A DNA stretch of 13,765 nucleotides. It comes from JBQTIP01 sp052388025. GTDB lineage: Bacteria; Actinomycetota; UBA4738; HRBIN12. Positions 7,430 through 13,765 of this stretch are shown in pieces; position 1 is the stretch's first letter, and the number at the start of each line of letters is the position of its first letter. Both the position numbers and the translations under genes were made by a program. Location: NCBI GenBank assembly GCA_052388025.1, contig JBQTIP010000275.1, forward strand, positions 1 through 13,765. Reading direction: 5' to 3'. The notes under the pieces were generated by a model. It made no database searches, was not told where the DNA came from, and saw only the letters and a program-made list of their open reading frames with translations.

Positions 7430-8511
7430 GCCGCCTCCCCCTCGGCCACGGGGGCCGAGCGTGCAGCCAGCCGGACGCGGTTGTTGAGGAAGAACTCAGT
7501 GGCTGCCACCAAGAGGAGCGCAAGCCCCTGGAGCAGCACCACGAGCTCACTCGGGACGCCCAGCACCTGCAGGGACGTCCCGGCGTTCAACAGGCCCGCG
7601 ATCAGGATCGAGACCGGAACCGTCGCCAGCGGGTTCAGCCGCGAGACGGCGGCAATCACGATCCCCGTGTACCCGAGGCCGACCGCGATGCCGCTCGGTC
7701 GGAGGGCCTGCGTGGAGCCGGTGATCAGCACGGCTCCTGCGAGCCCCGCGACGGCCCCGGAGACGACGAGGACGGAGACCACTCGGCGAGCGACTCTCAT
7801 CCCCGCATAGCGCGCGGCGCGGGGCGAGTCACCGATCACGCGGAGCTCGAAGCCCCAGCGACTCGATCGGAGGAGCCACCAGAGGAGCAGCGCGACCGCC
7901 ACAGCGATCACGATCCCCACGTGGAGCCGAAGCCAGATCCGGGGGAGCTCGGCGACCTCCGGGATGAGCCGGCCGCTGGGAAAGCTCAGCCGCTCCTTGT
8001 CGCGCCAGAAGCTCACGCTCCCAAAGATCAGGTAGTTCATGAGGTACAGCGCGATGAAGTTCAACATCAGCGTCGAGATCACCTCGTCGGTCCGCAGGTA
8101 GGCGCGCGGGAGCGCGGCCACCGCCGCCCACAGTGCGCCGGCCGCGACGCCCGCAGCGAGCGAGAGGACGACTCCAAGGACCGGAGCCACCCCGTCGCCG
8201 AGGGCGAGGGCGACCCCGGAGGCGGCGATGGCGCCCAGATAGAGCTGGCCCTCGCCGCCGATGTTCCAGAGCCTCATCCGGAATGCCACGGCTGCAGCCA
8301 CGGCGGTCAAGATCAGGGGGGTGGCGGAGATCAGTGTTCGGGCCCACGCGAGGTCCGACCCGAAGCCTGACTCGATCACCTCCCGATAGGCCTCCACCGG
8401 GTCGTGGCCCGCGGCGAGCATCAGCACCGCTCCCATGACGCCGGCGGCCGCCACGGAGCCCATCGGGAGCAGGATGCGGGCGGCGAGCGATGGCCGGCCA
8501 CGGGGCTCCAC
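7426..8511 (-). CDS. Nucleoside ABC transporter permease (NupP-like, BPD_transp_2)
   Basis: This 361-residue membrane protein is the longer partner of the permease pair. It has an N-terminal membrane anchor (about residues 13-34), a short external segment, and then repeated hydrophobic spans. The family motif NIGGEGQL is at 83-90, and the ETF/NNR-rich cytoplasmic end is typical of the family. The chosen start is GTG 8511, 20 bases after the ATPase stop; the ribosome site is weak. An ATG ten bases upstream lies in another frame and is not the start. Together with the next gene it should form the channel through which purine nucleosides enter the cytoplasm. Confidence 0.92.
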   Translation of the reverse strand: MEPRGRPSLAARILLPMGSVAAAGVMGAVLMLAAGHDPVEAYREVIESGFGSDLAWARTLISATPLILTAVAAAVAFRMRLWNIGGEGQLYLGAIAASGVALALGDGVAPVLGVVLSLAAGVAAGALWAAVAALPRAYLRTDEVISTLMLNFIALYLMNYLIFGSVSFWRDKERLSFPSGRLIPEVAELPRIWLRLHVGIVIAVAVALLLWWLLRSSRWGFELRVIGDSPRAARYAGMRVARRVVSVLVVSGAVAGLAGAVLITGSTQALRPSGIAVGLGYTGIVIAAVSRLNPLATVPVSILIAGLLNAGTSLQVLGVPSELVVLLQGLALLLVAATEFFLNNRVRLAARSAPVAEGEAA

Positions 8512-8531
8512 GACGATCCACCGGACGGCGA

Positions 8532-10112
<1,581 letters not shown>

Positions 10113-10126
10113 GAACGACTCCAGGG

Positions 10127-11266
10127 CTACTGGGGAACCGTCCCCTCCACGCCTTCGGCGAGCCACTTACAACACGTCGTCCGCTCGTCGAACGGGATCG
10201 TCTCACCATCGGGAACGGCGATGTTACCTTCGTTGTCGTATATGGGGCCCGCGAAGATGTCGAAGGTGCCGTTCGCGATCTCCTCCCTCTTCTGCTCGAC
10301 GAGGTCGATGACATCCTGCGGGACATCTGGTCCGAACGGCGAGAGGCCGATGCCTCCATCGGCCAGACCCCCGTAGAAGATCTCGGGCTGCCATACCCCA
10401 TCCAGAATCGCCTGCGCCTGGCTCAGGTAGTACGGACCCCACTGGAAGGTGAACGAGCTCAGCCACACGTTCGGGGAGCGGGACGATTGGTCCCACCCGT
10501 ATCCGATGGCATACACGCCGCGCTTCTCGGCGACGCTTTGCATCGCGGGGGAGTTGACCTCGCCCACAAGGACGTCTGCTCCGGCGTCGACGAGCGACTC
10601 GGAGGCCTGCCGCTCCTTCGGCGGGTCGTACCAGCTATTGATCCACACGGGGATCACCTTGACGTCCGAATTGACGGTTTGGGCGCCGAGCGTAAACGCG
10701 TTGATGCCTCGGACGACCTCCTCGATGGGGAACCCCGCCGGATACCCGATGATGTTCGTCTTCGTCATCGAGCCCGCGACGATGCCGTCGAGGTAGCGGC
10801 CGTCCTCCGTCGCGAGGTCGTAGGCGCCGATATTCTCGGCGGTCTCGTAGCCCGCCCACGAAACGAACTTCGTGTCGGGAAAGTCGGGAGCGACGGCGAA
10901 CACATCGTCGTGGTAGAAGGTCGTCCCGATGATCAGGTCATAGCCCTCTGTGGCGAGGTCCTCAAACGTCGCCTGGGCCTGATCGCCGGGGGCGATCTCC
11001 TCGACCGTGGTCGTCTCGACGCCGGGCAGGTTCTGGATCAGGTACTGCCGCCCCGCATCGTGCCCCTCGTTCCATCCGCCATCGTCGATCGTGCCGTCGT
11101 AGACGAAGGCGACGCGGTGCCCCTCACCCGGCTGATCCCCGTCACCACCAACACCACCACCGCCGCCACCACCACCACCACCCTCGTCACCGCCGCATGC
11201 TGCGGCGACCAGCGCGAAGGACAGCATGGCCGCGAACCACCCCGCGAACCACCATCGAGAACGCAT
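10127..11266 (-). CDS. BMP-family purine nucleoside-binding lipoprotein
   Basis: This 379-residue secreted lipoprotein is the substrate-capturing component of the importer. The signal peptide ends in LVAAAC with the lipidated Cys24. It is followed by a linker with ten consecutive glycines (29-38), then the mature Bmp/Med domain beginning RVAFVYDGTIDDGGWNEGHDAGR. The DGGWN-(x)n-HDxGR start is a hallmark of PF02608, known in PnrA of Treponema and BmpA proteins, most of which bind purine nucleosides. The ATG at 11266 follows GAGAGGGGGGG. It is the first gene of the operon, as expected for the abundantly needed binding protein. The ligand in this organism cannot be read from sequence; the deaminases nearby point to adenosine, guanosine or modified forms. 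Confidence 0.92.
   Translation of the reverse strand: MRSRWWFAGWFAAMLSFALVAAACGGDEGGGGGGGGGGVGGDGDQPGEGHRVAFVYDGTIDDGGWNEGHDAGRQYLIQNLPGVETTTVEEIAPGDQAQATFEDLATEGYDLIIGTTFYHDDVFAVAPDFPDTKFVSWAGYETAENIGAYDLATEDGRYLDGIVAGSMTKTNIIGYPAGFPIEEVVRGINAFTLGAQTVNSDVKVIPVWINSWYDPPKERQASESLVDAGADVLVGEVNSPAMQSVAEKRGVYAIGYGWDQSSRSPNVWLSSFTFQWGPYYLSQAQAILDGVWQPEIFYGGLADGGIGLSPFGPDVPQDVIDLVEQKREEIANGTFDIFAGPIYDNEGNIAVPDGETIPFDERTTCCKWLAEGVEGTVPQ
11143..11182. repeat. Trinucleotide repeat encoding the glycine linker
   Basis: A run of CCA/CCG/CCT triplets on the plus strand encodes GGT and GGC glycine codons of the BMP lipoprotein linker just after the lipidated Cys. Five identical GGT codons occur in a row, interrupted by GGC and one GTT. 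Such in-frame triplet runs can change length by slippage without breaking the gene, altering only the distance between membrane anchor and binding domain. Confidence 0.7.
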
Positions 11267-11356
11267 ACGCCCCCCCTCTCAGTTCGGCGGCGTCTTCGTC
11301 CAAGCGCGGGCCCGGACGCGCAATCCCCGAGCCGCCAACCAAGTTCGACAGGGCAC

Positions 11357-11385
11357 ACTCTCGAACTCCATCAACAGTCTGTCAA
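11357..11385 (-). promoter_or_regulatory. Putative promoter of the importer operon with shared TTGAC-N3-CTGTTGA box
   Basis: Read on the minus strand, TTGACA (11385-11380) begins a perfect copy of TTGAC-N3-CTGTTGA (11385-11371), the box also found before the Rieske gene and the 2Fe-2S subunit gene. Seventeen bases downstream lies GAGAGT (11362-11357), a poor -10 that keeps only the key A and T. The box is 119 bases before the BMP start, leaving a leader of about 85 bases, and overlaps the stop codon of the broken Rieske copy. The -10 is weak, so activation by a protein bound at the box is possible. Confidence 0.55.
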
Positions 11386-11763
11386 GGCACGGAGGTCTCG
11401 GCCCGCTCGAGCTCCTTGGTGAGCTCGACTAGCCACTTGCGGTACTCCAGCGAGACCTTGTCGATGCCGCGGATGTGCAGCTCCGCCGAGAGGTGAAGGG
11501 GAGCTCCTCCGGGCGCTGGGACTCCACGATCGGGAGATCCTGACCGATGACGAATTCGTTGAACTGGAGCATCTTCCGATGGCCTTCCTCCACGTCGTCG
11601 AGCTGCTAGTCGCGGCCCACTAACGTGAAGTTGCGCGTCGTCCTCGGCCCGACCGGGGAAACGCTGAAGAAGGGGACTAGGTGTTCCCTCCCGGGAGGTC
11701 CTGCTCGAGGAGGACCGTGTTCGGCATGAAGAGCCGGTAGTTTGACATCGTGTTGAGCGGCAT
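11382..11763 (-). pseudogene. C-terminal remnant of a second Rieske oxygenase
   Basis: Read across three frames on the minus strand, this segment gives NYRLFMPNTVLLEQ, FFSVSPVGPRTTRNFT, VIGQDLPIVESQRPEELPF and LSAELHIRGID-(x)n-EYRKWLVEL. These line up in order with about the last 110 residues of the intact Rieske protein at 4199-5281. In the VIGQD block 18 of 19 residues match, and in the LSAEL block 20 of 24. The Rieske domain and iron ligands are missing. Lesions visible are an amber codon created by an apparent one-base deletion (11677-11679), a second in-frame TAG (11606-11608), and another one-base deletion just before LSAEL. It is a paralogue rather than a fresh copy, since many residues differ. 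The upstream edge falls at a palindromic junction with the broken dehydrogenase. Confidence 0.85.
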
Positions 11764-11811
11764 GGCTCAATGCGGCCGGCCGCGCACGTGCGAGCGCATG
11801 AGGAGGGCCCG

Positions 11812-12449
11812 ATGGGGCTCTTGGAGGGTCGGGTCTCGATCGTGACCGGTGGGGCGTGGGGCATCGGGTGTCCCGGTCGACGTGAGCGACCGGGACTCCA
11901 CCGAAGCCATGGCCCAGGGAGCGTCCGACCGGTTCGGATGCATCGACGTGGTCGTGAGCAACGCGGCGTTCTACACGACCGTGACGCAGTCGCCGTTCGA
12001 AGACATCACCGTCGCGGAGTGGGACAAGGCGTTCGCCGTGAACGTCCGCGGCCCATGGCTCTGCGCGAGGGCCGTCGCGCCGTTCATGGCCGCCAGGGAT
12101 CAGGCAAGATCATCAATATCTCGATGACCGTCTGGGACGGCACCCCGAACTTCCTCCACTACGTGACGTCGAAGGCCGCCGTGATCGGCCTCACCCGCGC
12201 GATGGCTCGCGAGCTCGGCGACGACGGTATCGCCGTGAACACGGTGACACCCGACTACGTCCCGCACGACAAGGACTACGCGGCGCGGCAGCCGGACTGG
12301 CTCGATGATTGGATCGAATCGGGGGGTGCTTCAAGCGTGAGCAGGTGCCGGATGACATGGTCGGCACCGTGGTGTTCCTGGCGAGCTCGCTCTCGGACTT
12401 CATCACCGGCCAGAACATCGCGGTGAACGGCGGGCGCCGCTTCTTCTAG
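11812..12449 (+). pseudogene. Broken short-chain dehydrogenase/reductase (SDR)
   Basis: The ATG at 11812 sits behind AGGAGGG and begins MGLLEGRVSIVTGGAWGIG, with the TGxxxGIG nucleotide-binding motif of classical SDRs. The reading then jumps directly to VPVDVSDRDSTEAM, so roughly 35-40 residues (the second Rossmann strand and helix region) are missing, with a frame change at the join near 11870. NAAF, the expected NAG-type motif, follows. Further one-base shifts occur near 12100 (before GSGKIINIS) and near 12328 (before CFKREQ). The catalytic YxxxK survives as YVTSK, and the C-terminus (DFITGQNIAVNGG) ends at TAG 12449. SDRs often accompany Rieske oxygenases in degradation pathways, so this may have been the partner of the broken Rieske copy that faces it. 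A functional product is unlikely as read. Confidence 0.85.
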
Positions 12450-12463
12450 GCTAGGGCCTCACG

Positions 12464-12937
12464 ATGGACGAACGGGACAGGGCGTACCTGCGACAGGCCA
12501 TCGAGGTCGCGCGTCGCGCGCGAGAGCACGGCAACATGCCGTTCGGCGCCATCCTCGTCGATGCGGAGGGTAAGGTGGTGCTCGAGGCCGAGAACACGTC
12601 GGTCACCGAGCACGATCCCACCGGTCACGCCGAGACGAACCTGATGCGGATGGCCGGGCGGCGGTTCGAACCCGACCACCTGGCCGGCTGCACCATGTAC
12701 ACGAGCTGCGAGCCCTGTGCGATGTGCGCTGGGGCCGTTTACTGGGTTGGCGTGCGCCGCATCGCGTACGCGCTCGACATCCCAGGGCTCGACGCGGTCG
12801 TCGGCAGCGACCCCGCGAACCCGACGCCGCACCTCCGCGCCGATATCGTGCTGAACGGCGGGAAGTACCCGATCGCGATCGAGGGGCCTGCGCTCCTCGA
12901 AGAAGCCCGCGCCGTGCACGACGGCTACTGGCAATGA
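12464..12937 (+). CDS. Guanine deaminase-like nucleoside deaminase (CDA fold)
   Basis: This 157-residue cytoplasmic zinc hydrolase belongs to the cytidine/deoxycytidylate deaminase fold. The zinc and catalytic set is complete: H55-A-E57 and P84-C85-A-M-C88. Length, the PFGAILVD start of the fold, DPTGHAE and YTSCEPC-(x)n-GAVYW agree with the GuaD-type guanine deaminases of Bacillus (156 residues), which convert guanine to xanthine. The alternative TadA-type tRNA deaminase is less likely because the gene sits between purine-catabolic genes. The C-terminal region (DAVVGSDPANPTPHLRADIVLNGG) differs from the Bacillus enzyme, so other aminopurines are possible substrates. It starts 14 bases after the SDR remnant's stop and has only a weak ribosome site. 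Confidence 0.85.
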   Translation: MDERDRAYLRQAIEVARRAREHGNMPFGAILVDAEGKVVLEAENTSVTEHDPTGHAETNLMRMAGRRFEPDHLAGCTMYTSCEPCAMCAGAVYWVGVRRIAYALDIPGLDAVVGSDPANPTPHLRADIVLNGGKYPIAIEGPALLEEARAVHDGYWQ

Positions 12938-12956
12938 TCGCCCGCGCGCCCGGAAC

Positions 12957-12986
12957 TTGACGTTCTGTTGAAGTCTTCCCTACGAT
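12957..12986 (+). promoter_or_regulatory. Promoter with shared TTGAC-N3-CTGTTGA box before the dehydrogenase genes
   Basis: TTGACG (12957-12962) and TACGAT (12981-12986) are separated by 18 bases. The box TTGAC-N3-CTGTTGA (12957-12971) matches the copies at 4143 and 11385, and the -10 context CCCTACGAT is identical to the one at 4163-4171. The predicted start point, near 12993, leaves a leader of about 30 bases to ATG 13022. It follows the deaminase stop by 20 bases, so the dehydrogenase genes have their own control even if read-through occurs. Confidence 0.68.
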
Positions 12987-13021
12987 TCGATCCGTCTTAC
13001 GATTCGTCCCAGGGAGTCCGC

Positions 13022-13513
13022 ATGCAGCCGGTCATGGAGGCCGTTGACACGCTCGAGGTCTCGCTCACCGTCAACGGCGAGCGGGTGACGTGGACCGTTC
13101 CCGTGCGGCGGCTGTTGTCGGACTTCCTCCGCGACGACCTCCAGCTCACGGGGACACACGTCGGGTGCGAGCACGGTGTCTGCGGGGCGTGCACCATCCT
13201 CCTGAACGGTTCCCCCGTGCGCTCGTGCATCATGCTGGCGGTCCAGGCGGACGGCGCCGAGATCACCACCGTAGAGGGGATCACTCCCGAGAGCGGGCTC
13301 AACCCCATGCAACAGGCTTTCAAGGACCACCATGGACTCCAGTGCGGATTCTGCACATCCGGGTTCCTGATGACGCTGTCGAGCGTCGATTCCGCCGACT
13401 ACCCGGACGACGCCAGCATCCGCGAACTGCTGTCCGGCAACCTCTGCCGTTGCACCGGCTACCAGAACATCGTGCGAGCGGTGAAGGCAGCGTGGGGGAG
13501 GCCGCTGGAGTGA
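13022..13513 (+). CDS. Xanthine dehydrogenase-family small subunit, two [2Fe-2S] clusters
   Basis: This 163-residue protein is the electron-transfer subunit of a molybdenum hydroxylase of the xanthine dehydrogenase/CO dehydrogenase type. The N-terminal plant-ferredoxin-like domain has C49, C54, C57 and C69 (CEHGVCGAC). The helical second domain has C108, C111, C142 and C144 (CGFC, CRC), so all eight cluster ligands are present. I chose ATG 13022 because AGGGAG (13011-13016) lies five bases before it. The open frame reaches back to 12968, but that codon lies inside the promoter and would be upstream of the transcript start. Its stop overlaps the next gene's start (GTGA). Context favours oxidation of hypoxanthine or xanthine to urate; other aromatic heterocycles or aldehydes are substrates of close relatives. 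Confidence 0.92.
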   Translation: MQPVMEAVDTLEVSLTVNGERVTWTVPVRRLLSDFLRDDLQLTGTHVGCEHGVCGACTILLNGSPVRSCIMLAVQADGAEITTVEGITPESGLNPMQQAFKDHHGLQCGFCTSGFLMTLSSVDSADYPDDASIRELLSGNLCRCTGYQNIVRAVKAAWGRPLE

Positions 13514-13765
13514 CCGAGCTGCGGCTCGCGGGACGCCCCGCCTACTTCGGTGCACGGGTCGCACGTGTCGAGGACGACCGGCTCCTAACGGGTCGGAGCA
13601 GATTCGTGGCCGACATCCGGCTACCCGGGATGGTCGAGATGGCCCTCGTCCGCAGCCAGTTCGCCCATGCAAACGTCCGCGTGAACCTGGAAGCGGCACG
13701 CTCGAATCAGGGCGTGCTGTCGGTCGTGTCCGCTGAGGACCTGTCCGACGTCTCCCCGTTCCCCG
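13510..13765 (+). CDS. Xanthine dehydrogenase-family molybdopterin subunit, N-terminal part (cut by window edge)
   Basis: The reading frame starts at GTG 13510, overlapping the previous stop by four bases (GTGA), and remains open to the window end. The 85 visible residues include AYFGARVARVEDDRLLTGRSRFVADI and LVRSQFAHANV, the usual start of the large aldehyde oxidase/xanthine dehydrogenase subunit, where an 'a/b hammerhead' domain precedes the molybdopterin-binding region. The full protein is normally about 750-800 residues, so most of it lies outside. No FAD-binding medium subunit gene lies between it and the 2Fe-2S subunit; it may follow downstream or be absent. Confidence 0.9.
   Translation, partial: MTELRLAGRPAYFGARVARVEDDRLLTGRSRFVADIRLPGMVEMALVRSQFAHANVRVNLEAARSNQGVLSVVSAEDLSDVSPFP

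Noticed and set aside
5906..7810. A 634-codon open frame on the plus strand opposite the deaminase and permease genes
   Set aside because: Its translation is Arg/Glu/Asp/His-rich, has no recognisable motif, and lies antisense to clearly real minus-strand genes; GC-rich DNA commonly gives such frames.
10113..10166. Longer ATPase start at GTG 10166
   Set aside because: It would overlap the BMP gene by 40 bases and add an Arg-rich, non-conserved leader; GTG 10112 has a ribosome site and normal spacing.
12968..13021. Upstream start for the 2Fe-2S subunit at 12968
   Set aside because: The codon lies between the -35 and -10 of a strong promoter and has no ribosome site, whereas ATG 13022 has AGGGAG at good spacing.

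Overview
The window is GC-rich and uses GTG starts, translationally coupled genes and a glycine-rich lipoprotein linker. This suits an uncultured actinomycete-like soil or marine bacterium. The phylum is inferred from composition and gene style only; there is no rRNA or other marker here.

The theme is uptake and breakdown of purines. Left to right: (1) 1-622, mostly non-coding, with a possible scrap of a luciferase-like monooxygenase. (2) 623-4129, two tandem COG1001 adenine deaminase paralogues on the plus strand. The first is interrupted by a one-base frameshift; the second is intact but has lost two catalytic motifs. (3) 4199-5281, a Rieske non-haem iron oxygenase with its own promoter. 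(4) 5318-11266 on the minus strand, an operon read right to left: BMP-family nucleoside-binding lipoprotein, double ABC ATPase, two permeases, and an adenosine-deaminase-like enzyme with an altered active site. It converges with the Rieske gene at an inverted repeat. (5) 11382-12449, a scar made of two broken genes: the C-terminal part of a second Rieske oxygenase (minus) and a short-chain dehydrogenase with an internal deletion and frameshifts (plus). (6) 12464-13765, a guanine-deaminase-like enzyme, a xanthine-dehydrogenase-type 2Fe-2S subunit, and the start of its molybdopterin subunit, cut by the window edge.

A plausible pathway is: nucleosides enter through the BMP/ABC importer; deaminases convert adenine- and guanine-type bases or nucleosides to hypoxanthine or xanthine; the molybdenum hydroxylase oxidises these. 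The Rieske enzyme, like the known caffeine N-demethylases of that superfamily, could remove an alkyl group from a modified purine. That last step is inference.

The most notable regulatory signal is a box, TTGAC-N3-CTGTTGA. It occurs at the putative promoter of the Rieske gene, of the importer operon and of the dehydrogenase genes, two of them with near-identical -10 regions. It suggests one regulon controlled by an unknown factor.
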